Below are positions 20,346-30,491 of a DNA stretch of 64,000 nt, piece by piece. This DNA comes from Palsa-1150 sp036490515 (GTDB lineage Bacteria; Myxococcota_A; Polyangia; Polyangiales; Polyangiaceae), in assembly GCA_036490515.1 (NCBI GenBank), contig DASXDU010000032.1:248001-312000 (forward strand). Reading direction: 5' to 3'. Below the pieces are notes generated by a model. That model had not been told where the DNA came from and did not search any database. It worked only from the letters and a program-made list of their open reading frames with translations. Numbering within the stretch: the stretch's first letter is position 1; every line of letters starts with the position of its first letter. A program made the position numbers and the translations under genes.

Positions 20346-21047
20346 CTACAGCCCGAAGGTCACCTTCGCGGGCCAGCTCCCGGGGCTCGGCAGGCCCTTC
20401 ATCTTCTCGAGCACCTTCACGAGGCAGTCGGCCTCGTCGCCCCCGTCCTTGCGGGACGTGACGACGCCGGCGGTGAGCACCCTGCCGCCGGGGCCGACGT
20501 ACATCGTCGCCTCGAGCTTGCCGCCTCCGCTCGACTTGCACTTGTCGATGGCGTCGCCGTGCTTGCCCAGCGCCGCGGCCACCTTGTCCGGGCTCCAGTC
20601 GCTCGCCGGGCGCCCGTCGGCGGGGAGCTCGATCGAGTAGCGCGCCTCGGCGTCGCCGCCGTCCGGCTTCGGCCAGCGGGCGCCCATCACGGCGTCGATG
20701 AGGCACCTCTCGGTGTCCTGGTCGCCGACGTCGCTCCCGTCCTCGAGGTAGGCCCACTTCGCCGAGCCGTCCTCGCCGATGCGGAGGAAGAACTTCGCGT
20801 TGCCCGCCAGCACCTCGACGCGCGAGAGGCCCTGCTTCTGGCAGCCCATGAACTTGTCGGCCAGGGTGTGGAAGGCCGCCTGCACGAGGTTCGGGTCGAC
20901 CGTCCCGAGCTCGCTCTTCGTCCTGAGCTGCGGCTTGACCTCGTGCTCCTCCGGCTCGGGCGCCTTGACCTCGGGCGGCGGCGACCCCCCGCACGCGGAG
21001 AGGCCCAGCACGCCCGCCGCGACGATCGCGCCGTATCGGGCCCTCAC
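20346..21047 (-). CDS. Lipoprotein, unknown function (AgmX/PglI-type C-terminal-like possible)
   Basis: A secreted lipoprotein of 233 residues from the GTG at 21047. This start gives MRARYGAIVAAGVLGLSAC, a standard lipobox, and an RBS-like gagagga about 10 nt upstream. A longer frame starts at ATG 21101, overlapping the upstream stop (ATGA), but the extra 18 residues are encoded by a copy of the dispersed gagaacaggaagg element and make a poor signal peptide. The mature part has FLRIGEDGSAKWAYLEDGS, CLIDAVMGARWPKPDGG and a later GDAIDKCKSSGGGKLEATMYVGPGGRV, with several Cys. This is a pattern of repeated G/D-rich strands seen in myxobacterial motility/secretion lipoproteins; assignment uncertain. 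Downstream of the acyl-CoA dehydrogenase in one transcript. Confidence 0.72.
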   Translation of the reverse strand: MRARYGAIVAAGVLGLSACGGSPPPEVKAPEPEEHEVKPQLRTKSELGTVDPNLVQAAFHTLADKFMGCQKQGLSRVEVLAGNAKFFLRIGEDGSAKWAYLEDGSDVGDQDTERCLIDAVMGARWPKPDGGDAEARYSIELPADGRPASDWSPDKVAAALGKHGDAIDKCKSSGGGKLEATMYVGPGGRVLTAGVVTSRKDGGDEADCLVKVLEKMKGLPSPGSWPAKVTFGL

Positions 21048-21050
21048 CCC

Positions 21051-21097
21051 GATCAGTCCTCTCGCCTTCCCGCCTTCCTGTTCTCTCCCTCTCTCGC

Positions 21098-21098
<1 letters not shown>
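21051..21098. repeat. Degenerate copy of the gagaaacaggaag dispersed element
   Basis: On the minus strand this reads gagcgagagagggagagaacaggaagg and then cgggaaggcgagagg. It shares the gagagggagagaacaggaag core with the elements at 8992, 38644 and 47968 but lacks gatcagaa units. It sits exactly between the acyl-CoA dehydrogenase stop and the likely GTG start of the lipoprotein. Confidence 0.5.
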
Positions 21099-22237
<1,139 letters not shown>

Positions 22238-22594
22238 GGGGCCGCGAATCTAGCACCCTTGCTCGTGCGTTCTAGGTGACTGGTGTTTTCGTCGAGCTCG
22301 CGGAGGCGAGCGTGAATACGGCGGCGGGGACAAACCAAGGACGTGGGTCGCCACCCGGTGTGGCGTGTGGTCCATGCGCTCGTGAACGCGCCCGCGACGT
22401 AGCCGCATTGCAGCGTCGTCGTGGTCTGTCGGATCCGAGGAGATCGACGTAACGCTCCTTCGGAGCGCTCGACGCGGTGCAGCGGACCCATGCCGGCCGC
22501 CCTGTCCCCGAGCACGATTTCATGATTCGCTCATGAAGCCTTGGCGGCTCGGGCCGTCACACAAATGGACGCACCTCGTTCCAGGAGATCCCCG
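22238..22594. other. 357-bp divergent intergenic region
   Basis: It holds the promoter region for the divergent acyl-CoA dehydrogenase and S12 hydrolase. Two features are visible: a 6-bp stem hairpin cgctccttcggagcg near 22452-22468, and the inverted repeat described separately at 22519-22537. No gene-like frame is convincing. Confidence 0.5.
22519..22537. promoter_or_regulatory. Operator-like inverted repeat TTCATGA-N5-TCATGAA
   Basis: A perfect 7-bp inverted repeat separated by ttcgc lies 58 bp upstream of the S12 hydrolase start, in a locally AT-richer patch. The size and symmetry suit a dimeric regulator site. A hairpin in the transcript is equally possible. No regulator gene is adjacent. 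Confidence 0.35.
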
Positions 22595-24016
22595 ATGCGC
22601 ACCCGTCGTCGTCCGTGGGTTCTTTCCCTCATCGCCTTGGCGACGGGCCTCTCGTCCTTCGCCGTCTCCCGCGCCGCCCGCGCCAATTGCCCCGCGTGCG
22701 TCGAGGCGGAGCTCGCCCAGATCCAGCAGATTACGACCGAGACGGTCCAGAACAACTACTTCGCGACCTACACCTCCTACGAGGACTTCGCGATGATGGT
22801 CGTCGTCTCGGCGGACGAGGGCATCCTGACGACGTACGTGCCGTTCGGCTACGAGAGCCGCGACGCCGGCGCCCGTCCGGTCAGTCCCGACACGATGTTC
22901 CAGATCGGCTCGGTGACCAAGACGTTCACGGCCTTGATGGCGGCGGAGCTCGACGAGAGCGGCGCGATGCCGCTGACGAGCTACCTCGACGATTACATCC
23001 CCTCGGAGTTCTGCGTCGGACACTACTGCGTCCTGCCCACGAGCGGCACCGGCATCCGCCTCGTCGATCTGGCGGACATGTACTCGGGCCTCCCGCGCAA
23101 CGCTCCGCCGTCGGATACGACGAAGAGCGACTTCTACAACAACGTCTTCCACGGCTGCAGCGCGTACGGGGAGGAGACCTACCCCGGGCCCATCTGCCCC
23201 GGCGGCGCAGACAACCCGCCGCAGGAGCCCGTGACGGGCCCCAGCGAGAGCTGCGTCGCACCCGGCACCGTCTACAACTACTCGAACTTCGGCTACATCG
23301 TCCTGTCCAACGTCCTGTCCGACCACCTCGCCGCCGGGGTCACGACCGGTGCCAACTTCGCCGAGGCCGTCCAGTCGACCGTCCTGAGCCCGCTGGGCAT
23401 GGCGTCCACGGTGCTGCCCACCGACGGGACGTCCACGCCACCCTACGCGGCCTCGAGCTACATGTGCGAGGGCAACAACGGACCGGGGAGTACCCTCCCG
23501 CTCACCTGCTGCCCCGCGACGACGAGCAGCAGCATCTGGCCCGACCCGACGTGGCTCGGCAACCCGGTCACGTACGGCGTGGGAGCCATGTGGACCAACG
23601 CGTACGACATGGGCACGTGGCTGAACGTCCATCTCGACAACACCGGCGTCGTCGACATCCCGCAGAGCATCCGCTCCGCCATCAAGAAGAACGTGATGAA
23701 GACCTGGGAGACCGACCCGGCGAACCCCGAGCTGGGCTACGGCCTCGCGTGGACGTTCGACCGCACGGGGCTCGAGCCGCCGTATGGCAGCGGCGTGCGG
23801 AGCTCGAACGGCGTCGTGCGCGCCGTCATGTCCAAGGGCGGCGACTCCGCCGGCTTCCACTCGTTCGTGGCGATGACGCCCAGGGCGGTCAATGGCGGCG
23901 AATCGGGGCTCGGCGTGGCCATCATGATCAACTACGAGCCGAGCGCGGGGGTCGCCCCGGTCATCGCGGGGACCGCGATCCGCATCCTTCAGGCGCTCGA
24001 GAACGCCGGCTACTGA
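22595..24016 (+). CDS. Secreted serine hydrolase, beta-lactamase-related (S12 family)
   Basis: A 473-residue exported protein. The start ATG 22595 has ccaggag upstream and gives MRTRRRPWVLSLIALATGLSSF, a signal peptide with twin-Arg-like basic n-region. The S12 catalytic motifs are visible: SxxK as GSVTKTF (nucleophile Ser and Lys, near residue 115) and YxN as YNYSNFGY. The third motif (HxG/KTG) is less clear; KGGDSAG near residue 420 is the best candidate. Members are serine beta-lactamases, D,D-peptidases or esterases. Cys-rich insertions (for example SEFCVGHYCV, LTCCPATTSSS) are unusual for the family and suit an extracytoplasmic, disulfide-stabilised enzyme. Monocistronic. Confidence 0.85.
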   Translation: MRTRRRPWVLSLIALATGLSSFAVSRAARANCPACVEAELAQIQQITTETVQNNYFATYTSYEDFAMMVVVSADEGILTTYVPFGYESRDAGARPVSPDTMFQIGSVTKTFTALMAAELDESGAMPLTSYLDDYIPSEFCVGHYCVLPTSGTGIRLVDLADMYSGLPRNAPPSDTTKSDFYNNVFHGCSAYGEETYPGPICPGGADNPPQEPVTGPSESCVAPGTVYNYSNFGYIVLSNVLSDHLAAGVTTGANFAEAVQSTVLSPLGMASTVLPTDGTSTPPYAASSYMCEGNNGPGSTLPLTCCPATTSSSIWPDPTWLGNPVTYGVGAMWTNAYDMGTWLNVHLDNTGVVDIPQSIRSAIKKNVMKTWETDPANPELGYGLAWTFDRTGLEPPYGSGVRSSNGVVRAVMSKGGDSAGFHSFVAMTPRAVNGGESGLGVAIMINYEPSAGVAPVIAGTAIRILQALENAGY

Positions 24017-24036
24017 GCCCAGCGTGCCGGATCATT

Positions 24037-24846
24037 TCAGCCCTCGGACGGTATGGCTCGGCGATCGAGTTCCGCGCTTCGTAGCTCGACGATCCCCGGG
24101 ATCTCGCCGGCCCTCTCGCGCAGGCGCGGCTTGGGCCGCACCGCGACCCCGACGCGGGCGCTCGCGAGCATCGCCACGTCGAACGCGTTGTCGCCGAAGG
24201 CCGCATAGAGCGTGCGGTCGGGGCCGATGCGCTCGCGCATGCGCGACACCTTGCCCGGCCCGTAGGGGATGGGGCGCTCGACGCCCGCGAGCATCACGTC
24301 GCCCACCCAGCGCGGATGCGCGGCCACGACCTGCCCCTCGGCGAAGCCGACGCGCGCCCCTGCCTCGCGGATGACGCAGACGGGGGAGGCGCTGACGAGG
24401 AGCGTCTCGACGCCCGCGGCGCGTGCCCTCTCGAGCACGTGGATGACCTCGCGGTTCAGGCGCGCGTCGAGCGCGCCCCGGTCGACCACCTCGCGCGTGA
24501 AGGCGACGAGCTTCGCGTGGGTCCAGCCGGCGAAGCACCAGGTCATGAGCTCGCAGACGCGCTCCTCGGGAAAGTGGCCCTCGAGGTAGGCGGCGTAGAT
24601 GCGGCGCGCGACGTCGACCCCGGTCCCGGCATCGGAGACGGCGTGCTCGCGCGCCTGGAGCTTGATGGCATCGAGGGCGGGGTCGAGGACGACGCCGTGC
24701 TCGAGAAAGCCGTGGAACAGGTCTTCGCCTACGTCCCCGCTCCACAGCGTGCCGTCTCCGTCGGTGGCGACCACGCCCCGTCCGCCGTCCTTCTGCGCGA
24801 GCGCCTCGATGCGAGCCCACACCTCGTCGGCGCTCTGGAGTTGCAC
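24037..24846 (-). CDS. HAD-superfamily phosphatase, SerB-like
   Basis: A 269-residue cytoplasmic protein. A GTG at 24846 gives MQLQSADEVWARIEAL as N-terminus; the longer frame upstream overlaps the divergent TolC gene and is rejected. Motif I VATDGDGTLWSGD supplies the nucleophilic Asp and the acid Asp, motif II LLVSASPVCV the Ser, and motif III/IV KVSRMRE ... AAFGDNAFDVAML the Lys and metal-binding Asp. This is the SerB/HAD-IB type, with an internal cap region ~65-150. Substrate unknown; phosphoserine is one possibility, though the protein lacks the usual SerB N-terminus. Divergent from the TolC-like gene. Confidence 0.88.
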   Translation of the reverse strand: MQLQSADEVWARIEALAQKDGGRGVVATDGDGTLWSGDVGEDLFHGFLEHGVVLDPALDAIKLQAREHAVSDAGTGVDVARRIYAAYLEGHFPEERVCELMTWCFAGWTHAKLVAFTREVVDRGALDARLNREVIHVLERARAAGVETLLVSASPVCVIREAGARVGFAEGQVVAAHPRWVGDVMLAGVERPIPYGPGKVSRMRERIGPDRTLYAAFGDNAFDVAMLASARVGVAVRPKPRLRERAGEIPGIVELRSAELDRRAIPSEG

Positions 24847-24916
24847 GCCGGGAGCATAACGGACTTGCGCTAGGCTCGCGCGCGACCCTAGGGGGCGGCT
24901 TCGAAAGGAACGGAAC

Positions 24917-26548
24917 ATGTCGACACGGTCTGGGGGTTCACGGGCGGGGGTGGTGGCGGTGCTGGCCGGCGTCGCGGGGTGCCTCGTGGCCGCATCGGCG
25001 AGCGCGCAGCAGCCGGCGCGTGCTCTGCCTCCGCCTCCTCTGCCGGCCGGCGCGCAGCCGGCTCCTCCGACGGCGACGTCGCCCCTGGCTGCACCCGGGG
25101 CCGGAAGTGCGGGAGTCGCCCCGGGCAACGCCGCCGACGTGACGCCGCTCCCCGTGCCCGCCGAGTTGATGCACGCGCAGCCGGGCGGCATCACGGCGGA
25201 GCAGGCGGGCGCCCGCGCAGCGCAGACCAGCTGGGCGGCGAAGGCGTCGATGGAGAACCTCCGCGGAGCAGCCGCGCGCGTCGACGCGGCGTGGGCCGCG
25301 TTCCTCCCGCGGCTCTCGGCGCTGGGGAAGTACACGAGGCTCAGCAACTTCACTCCGCCGACTCTCTTCAGCACGGGAGGCGCCAACCTGGTCGGGACGA
25401 CGGCCACGGGTGGCGCGGGTGGCGTGCTCGCGCCGGCGGACATCGCCTCCGGCAAGGCGCCGCTGGCGGCCGTCCCCGTGAACTTCTCCTTCCCCTTCTT
25501 CGTGCTCGACAACTGGCTGCTCCAGGCGTCGCTCAGCATCCCCATCAGCGACTACTTCCTCCGCATCAACCAGACCTACTCGGCGGCGACCAACTCGCAG
25601 GACGCGGCCCGGTGGGACGTCGTGACCACGCGCGCCGCGTCGGAGGCGAACGGGCGCATCGCCTACTACGCGTGGCTGAACGCGCGCGGGGCAGTGGTCG
25701 TCGCCGTGCAGGCCCTCAACGACCAGAAGACGCACGTGCGCGACGCGCGCAACCAGTTCGCGGCGGGGAACGCGTCGAAGGCCGACGTGCTGCGTGCCGA
25801 GACGGCGATGGCGTCGGCGGAGCTCGCGCTCGAGCGCGCGAAGAACCTGTCGGACCTGACCGAGAAGCAGCTCCGCGTGGCGATGCACCTGCCGGAAGGC
25901 GAATCGATGGCGCCGGGCGAGGACCTCGACGCTCCCGTGCCGCCGCTGCAGGGCAACCTGAAGCAGATGACGCTCGAGGCCCTCACCTCGCGGCCCGAGG
26001 TGCACAGCGCGGACGCGAACGCCGCGGCCGCCCACGAGCAGGCGGAGGCCGCGAAGGCGCAGCGCTGGCCCGTGCTGAGCGCCTTCGGCGACGGGATCCT
26101 CGGCAACCCGAACCCGCGCTACATCCCGCCGACGAACGTGTGGAACACGACGTGGGACGTCGGCGCGCAGGTCACGTGGTCGCCCAACGACGTGCTCACG
26201 GCGAACGGCAACGTCCACGACTTCGAGTCGCGCGTCGCGGCCATCGAGGCGAACAAGAACACGACCCGCGACAACATCGAGGTCGAGGTCACGCAGATGC
26301 TCCAGGGCGTCCACGAGGCGGACTTCTCGATCGAGTCGAGCACGCGCGAGCTGGCGAGCGCCGAGGAGGCCTACCGCGTGCAGCGGGAGCTCTTCAACAA
26401 CGGCCGCGGCACCTCGACGACGCTCGCGGACGCCGAGTCGGACCTCACGCGGGCCCGGCTCGACCTCCTGAACGCGAAGGTGGCCGCCCGCACGGCCCGC
26501 ATCAGGCTGGAGCACGCCCTCGGGAGGGACGTCCGCGCGGCACCGTGA
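24917..26548 (+). CDS. TolC-type outer membrane efflux protein
   Basis: A 543-residue outer-membrane channel. A signal peptide (MSTRSGGSRAGVVAVLAGVAGCLVAASASAQ) is followed by a Pro/Ala-rich tract. Then two homologous halves follow, each with long amphipathic helices (RNQFAAGNASKADVLRAETAMASAELALERAK; RELFNNGRGTSTTLADAESDLTRARLDLLNAK) and beta-strand-forming segments, as in TolC/OprM. The conserved N-G-x-x-S/T-x-x-D-like turns of the second half are present. It should form the outer-membrane exit of a tripartite efflux or type I secretion pump, but no inner-membrane pump or adaptor is visible nearby. RBS aaaggaacgg upstream of ATG. Its last 47 bp overlap the convergent glycosyltransferase gene. 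Confidence 0.9.
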   Translation: MSTRSGGSRAGVVAVLAGVAGCLVAASASAQQPARALPPPPLPAGAQPAPPTATSPLAAPGAGSAGVAPGNAADVTPLPVPAELMHAQPGGITAEQAGARAAQTSWAAKASMENLRGAAARVDAAWAAFLPRLSALGKYTRLSNFTPPTLFSTGGANLVGTTATGGAGGVLAPADIASGKAPLAAVPVNFSFPFFVLDNWLLQASLSIPISDYFLRINQTYSAATNSQDAARWDVVTTRAASEANGRIAYYAWLNARGAVVVAVQALNDQKTHVRDARNQFAAGNASKADVLRAETAMASAELALERAKNLSDLTEKQLRVAMHLPEGESMAPGEDLDAPVPPLQGNLKQMTLEALTSRPEVHSADANAAAAHEQAEAAKAQRWPVLSAFGDGILGNPNPRYIPPTNVWNTTWDVGAQVTWSPNDVLTANGNVHDFESRVAAIEANKNTTRDNIEVEVTQMLQGVHEADFSIESSTRELASAEEAYRVQRELFNNGRGTSTTLADAESDLTRARLDLLNAKVAARTARIRLEHALGRDVRAAP

Positions 26549-27866
26549 GCGTCCCGAGCCATCGCACGCCCTGCAGCGCCAGGAGCACGATGAAGACGTC
26601 GTAGGGCACGCGATAGCGCTGCTCGGCGAAGAAGAACGCCGCGACGACGATCATCGTGAGGACGTGCGCGCTGCACACGACCGACACGACCGACGGCCGG
26701 AGGAAGGTCGACACGATGCCGACGAGCGCGAGCGGCCAGAAGACCCAGAGGAGCAGGCGGCGCGTGACGAGGTAGGTCGTGTGCCGCCAGCCGGTGCCCT
26801 CGTGGAGGTTGGGCGGCCAGAGGTCGTTGTCCGAGAAGAGGAAGCGGACGTTGCCCGCCCACCGGCGCACGCGCTCCCACGTCGTCATGTAGGCGACCTC
26901 GCCGCGGCGCGCGCGGTCGATGACGACGGGGTCTCCCACGTACCCGTCGACGTCCAGCTCGCGGAGCTCGCGGATCGCGGACTTGGGCGGCGACTGGAAG
27001 AAGTATCCCTGCTTCGACTTGATGCGGCCGTAGTTCGTGTCGGCCCAGAGGCGCGTCATCGCGCTGTTGTCCGAGACGAGGCCCCAGCGGCCGGAGAGCC
27101 GGTGGTAGCGGACGGCGCCGTACCCGACCGCCGCCGTGAGGATGCAGCCGGCGACGACGAGGCGCCCCACGTGGAGGCGCGGACCGGGGATGCGGCGGAG
27201 GAACCGGAGGAGGGGAACGCGGCGCCCGAGCGGCTCGCGAAGGAGGAGGACGACGCCGAGGACGGTGAGCGCGGCGAGCGTGAGGACGACCTGCGGGCGC
27301 ACGAGGTAGGCGATGGCCGAGAAGACGCCGAGGGCGACGGCGCTCTTGCCGGACTCGATCTGCCGGACGAGGAGCCACGCGCTGACGGCGACCGCGCCCG
27401 CATACGGCTGCTCCGAGGAGAAGAACCCCGCGAAGGCGAGGAGCGGATACCAGAGGGCGGCGAGGAGGCCGACGCCGACCCCGACGGACAGCCGGGGCAC
27501 GATGCGCAGCGCGAGGAGCGTCGCACAAGGCGCCACGACCGCGCCCCACAGGCAGTTGACGAGGAGCATCGGGGCGTGGTGCTCGAAGCCGACGAGCTTC
27601 ATCTCGGCCGCGTAGACGAGGTGCGCGCCCGGGGGATAGAGCGTCGCGAAGATGGGGTCGGGGTCGCCGTTCCCGTACGCGACCTGGTGCGCGCGGTTCA
27701 CGTACCCCTCCATGTCGGAGAAGACGTTCGCGTAGGGTGACTCGACGAGCGCGACCCAGAGGAGGCGCACGCCGAGCGCGACCGCGAAGACCGCGAGCGC
27801 CGCGACCGACGCCGGGGATGGGAGCCGGCGAATGCGACGGAAGCGATCGAGGAGGCTCGTGGGCAC
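26502..27866 (-). CDS. Polytopic membrane glycosyltransferase-like protein (GT-C fold)
   Basis: A 454-residue protein with about ten hydrophobic segments. The first luminal loop carries FSDMEGYVNRAH near residue 45, an acidic pair typical of the catalytic loop of GT-C enzymes such as PMT/ArnT/PIG-M relatives; the large C-terminal region adds YVGDPVVIDRARRGEVAYM. These use a lipid-linked sugar donor to modify proteins, lipids or polymers at the outer face of the inner membrane. The exact subfamily is not recognisable. The start is GTG at 27866. Convergent overlap of 47 bp with the TolC-like gene; the pilin-like gene lies 18 bp upstream on the same strand. Confidence 0.8.
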   Translation of the reverse strand: MPTSLLDRFRRIRRLPSPASVAALAVFAVALGVRLLWVALVESPYANVFSDMEGYVNRAHQVAYGNGDPDPIFATLYPPGAHLVYAAEMKLVGFEHHAPMLLVNCLWGAVVAPCATLLALRIVPRLSVGVGVGLLAALWYPLLAFAGFFSSEQPYAGAVAVSAWLLVRQIESGKSAVALGVFSAIAYLVRPQVVLTLAALTVLGVVLLLREPLGRRVPLLRFLRRIPGPRLHVGRLVVAGCILTAAVGYGAVRYHRLSGRWGLVSDNSAMTRLWADTNYGRIKSKQGYFFQSPPKSAIRELRELDVDGYVGDPVVIDRARRGEVAYMTTWERVRRWAGNVRFLFSDNDLWPPNLHEGTGWRHTTYLVTRRLLLWVFWPLALVGIVSTFLRPSVVSVVCSAHVLTMIVVAAFFFAEQRYRVPYDVFIVLLALQGVRWLGTLTVPRGRPSRGRAPA

Positions 27867-27884
27867 GAAGGCCCGGGGAGCCTA

Positions 27885-28469
27885 CTATTTCCCCTCGCCG
27901 TCGATGAACAGCCTGTTCGTGCCGGACATGCCGTAGACGTGCGTGAAGTTGACGTTGTCGCCGGAAATGTTCGCGTCGGCCTCGATGAAGTACCAGGGGG
28001 CGCCGTTCGACATGGCGGTCATGTCGAGCGGCTGACCGTTCACGGTGATGGTGCCGAGCCGCGCGGTCGGAGCCTTGGCCTGGTCGGCGATGACCGAGTA
28101 TCCGAAGATGACCGGCGCCCCGGGGTTCACGTTCAGCCCGTTCCAGTTGCCCGTGCCCGGCGACGTGCACCCGCCGCAGGCGCCGCCCCAGGCGGTCTTG
28201 CTCGCGCCCGGGTGGATCAGCGGGTAGCTGTGGCCCGCGCCGACGGCGCCCGAGACGTCGAGGTACGTGCCGTTCTCGCCGAAGAACCCCTCCTCGGCCG
28301 TGCGGATGTTGGTGACGACGTCCTGCGCCTCGGCCACGTACGACGTCTTGACCCAGTGCTGGTAGGCCACGATCGCGAGCGTCGCGAGGATGCCGACGAC
28401 CACGACCACGATCATGGCCTCGATCAGCGTGAACCCGCGCGCGCGGCGATGGGGCCCCATTATCCTCAT
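27885..28469 (-). CDS. Type IV pilin-like protein with prepilin motif (1)
   Basis: A 194-residue protein. The leader MRIMGPHRRARG is short and basic, and the cleavage site precedes FTLIE, the classic class III signal (G | FTLIEAMIVVVVVGILATL); Glu at +5 is present. After the N-terminal helix the globular domain has two Cys pairs (GGACGGCTSP) and a C-terminal ...NVNFTHVYGMSGTNRLFIDGEGK. Processing by a prepilin peptidase and assembly in a type IV pilus or related secretion system is expected. No PilB/C/T genes are nearby. A second pilin-like gene lies 3 kb away (31503). Start could be 28469 or the ATG at 28460. Confidence 0.85.
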   Translation of the reverse strand: MRIMGPHRRARGFTLIEAMIVVVVVGILATLAIVAYQHWVKTSYVAEAQDVVTNIRTAEEGFFGENGTYLDVSGAVGAGHSYPLIHPGASKTAWGGACGGCTSPGTGNWNGLNVNPGAPVIFGYSVIADQAKAPTARLGTITVNGQPLDMTAMSNGAPWYFIEADANISGDNVNFTHVYGMSGTNRLFIDGEGK

Positions 28470-28516
28470 GCAGAGTAGCGTACGCGCAACGCCGGGACTA
28501 GCGTGCGGCCGCATCC

Positions 28517-30469
28517 TTGGGATCCCTGCGTCTCCACGGTCCTTTCGCGCCTTGCACGCCTGCCACGCCTTCCGCGTTTGCCGCGTTTGCCGTTGCGGTC
28601 GCGGTCGCGGTCGCGTTCGCGTTGCCCGCGGTCCTCCCGGGCTGCACGTGCGGCGGGGGCAAGGGCAACGGCCCGCTCGACGCGCGCACGGCCTCCGACT
28701 TCGGTGACGTGCACCTGCCGCCGCCGCCCGATGCCCAGCCGTACCTCGCGCTGGCCCGCGCGGTGATCGAGCACGGGCCCGAGGGACGGGGAGGGGTGCC
28801 CGCGCCGCCGGCCCTGCCGGGGAGGCGCGTCGGGCTCGTGTTCTATCGCGGCGACGGCGACTCGGTCGTGGCGACGGCGAAGGCGGGGACGCTGGCGGAC
28901 TCGGTCGCGGCGGCCGCCGAGGCGATCGCGCCGAAGGTGAAGGACGCGTCGAAGGGCCGCATCGAGCTCGACGTCGTCACGGAGGCGACCAGCGCGGACG
29001 CCGGGGGCCACGAGCTCACCGACGGGATCCCCATCACCAGCGTGGGGCTCGACGGCGTCCTCGTGACGCAGGACGACGGCAAGACGGGCCTCGTCCTCCC
29101 CGGCGAGGTGGTGCAGCGGCGCCTCTTTCACCAGGCAGGTACGGTCAACCTGTCGCGCGACAAGATCGAGCCGCTCCTCGCGTCGCGTGCGGGCGTCGGG
29201 CAGACGGCGATCCCCGCGATGCGCGAGTACTCGTTCCGGACCGACGCGCACGTCGAGTCCCCGGCGCACGACCGGGCGCTCCCCGTGCTCCGCGGGATGG
29301 TGCAGGCGCCGGCGAGCGTCGACGACGTGACCCCCGAACGCCTCGTCGAGGCCGTGCGCCGCGGGGCCGACTACCTCGCGCGCGTGACGAACGCCGACGG
29401 GCGCTTCGTCTACATGTACCGGCCCGTCGAGGATCGCGACGAGCGCTCGTACGGGTGGCTCCGGCACGCCGGCACGACGTACGCGCTCCTCGAGGCGTAC
29501 GAGGAGCTCGGGACGCCGCTCTACCTCGAGAAGGCCGAGCTCGCGCTCCGCTACCTGACGGCGCACCTCCACGACGACCCGGCGAGCCAGGGGAAGTACG
29601 CGCTCGACACGATGGACGAGGAGCAGCAGAAGGCCGGCGGCGCGGGCATCTCGCTCGTCGCCTTCGCGAAGCACGCGGCCGTGACGGGCAAGCGCGACGA
29701 CCTCGAGACCATGCGGGCGCTCGCGCGCCTCATCACGAAGCAGCAGTACGAGGACGGCCACTTCCGCAGCAACGCCGACCTCGACGACCCCGCGCGACGC
29801 GCGAAGAAGGAGGTCATCTACTACGTGGGGGAGGCCATCCTCGGCCTGATGCGCCTCTACGCGATCGATCCGCAGCAGGCGTACCTCGATGCGGCGAAGC
29901 GCGGCGCCGACTGGGTGGTCCACGTGCGCGACGTCGCGGTGTCGGAGGAGAACCAGGAGCACGACCACTGGATGGCGTACGCGCTGAACGATCTCTACCG
30001 GGTCACCAAGGACCGCGCGTACCTCGAGCACGCGTACAAGATCGCGCGCGCCATCCACGACAAGCAGCGCACGCCCGAGGACGCCCCGTCGCCGGACCTC
30101 GTCGCGACCTTCTACAACGGGGCTACGACGCCCGGGTCGACGCGCCTCGAAGCGTACGACGCGGCCGCGTCGGTGGCGCGCTTCGCGGGCGAGCCGGACG
30201 CGTGGATCGTGGGCCCTTCGCGCGAGGTGGCGCGCTGGATCCTCGGGCAGCAGTTCGACGCGGTCGACGACTACTGGGTGCGCAACCCGGCGAAGGCCGA
30301 CGGGGGCGTGCGCGAGAGCCTGTACGACCCCGACGTGGAGATCGACTACGTCCAGCACGCCATGAGCGGCTGGCTCCACCTCGCCCGCCTCCTGCGCGAT
30401 CCGGCCTACGGCAAGACGGGCACACCCTCGCAGGACCCGGTGAAGCCCCCGGTCGGTCCCGTGCCGTGA
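28517..30469 (+). CDS. Lipoprotein with AMMECR1-like region and alpha/alpha-toroid domain
   Basis: A 650-residue protein from a TTG start (28517). The signal peptide is unusually rich in (VA)n, encoded by a gcggtc hexamer run, and ends in the lipobox VLPGC. Residues ~80-250 resemble an AMMECR1-type fold: AKAGTLADSVAAAAEAI, a GxDGVLVTQDDGKTGLVLPGEV strand pair, and a downstream helix. From ~260 on, successive helices (TYALLEAYEELGTPLYLEKAELALRYL; LVAFAKHAAVTGKRDDLETMRALARL; EAILGLMRLYAIDPQQAYLDAAKRG) fit a six-hairpin (alpha/alpha) toroid such as in GH76/GH88 or related enzymes. No catalytic dyad is certain. The gene overlaps nothing; 47 bp divergent from the pilin-like gene. GpsA-like gene follows 22 bp downstream. 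Confidence 0.72.
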   Translation: MGSLRLHGPFAPCTPATPSAFAAFAVAVAVAVAFALPAVLPGCTCGGGKGNGPLDARTASDFGDVHLPPPPDAQPYLALARAVIEHGPEGRGGVPAPPALPGRRVGLVFYRGDGDSVVATAKAGTLADSVAAAAEAIAPKVKDASKGRIELDVVTEATSADAGGHELTDGIPITSVGLDGVLVTQDDGKTGLVLPGEVVQRRLFHQAGTVNLSRDKIEPLLASRAGVGQTAIPAMREYSFRTDAHVESPAHDRALPVLRGMVQAPASVDDVTPERLVEAVRRGADYLARVTNADGRFVYMYRPVEDRDERSYGWLRHAGTTYALLEAYEELGTPLYLEKAELALRYLTAHLHDDPASQGKYALDTMDEEQQKAGGAGISLVAFAKHAAVTGKRDDLETMRALARLITKQQYEDGHFRSNADLDDPARRAKKEVIYYVGEAILGLMRLYAIDPQQAYLDAAKRGADWVVHVRDVAVSEENQEHDHWMAYALNDLYRVTKDRAYLEHAYKIARAIHDKQRTPEDAPSPDLVATFYNGATTPGSTRLEAYDAAASVARFAGEPDAWIVGPSREVARWILGQQFDAVDDYWVRNPAKADGGVRESLYDPDVEIDYVQHAMSGWLHLARLLRDPAYGKTGTPSQDPVKPPVGPVP

Positions 30470-30491
30470 GAGTGGTATAACCGCGGACCGC

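Noticed and set aside
19895..20461. 188-codon frame with 14-residue repeats (REGPSPLAEARPP)
   Set aside because: The 42-bp unit is divisible by three, so open frames in every direction are expected; no RBS or conserved features.
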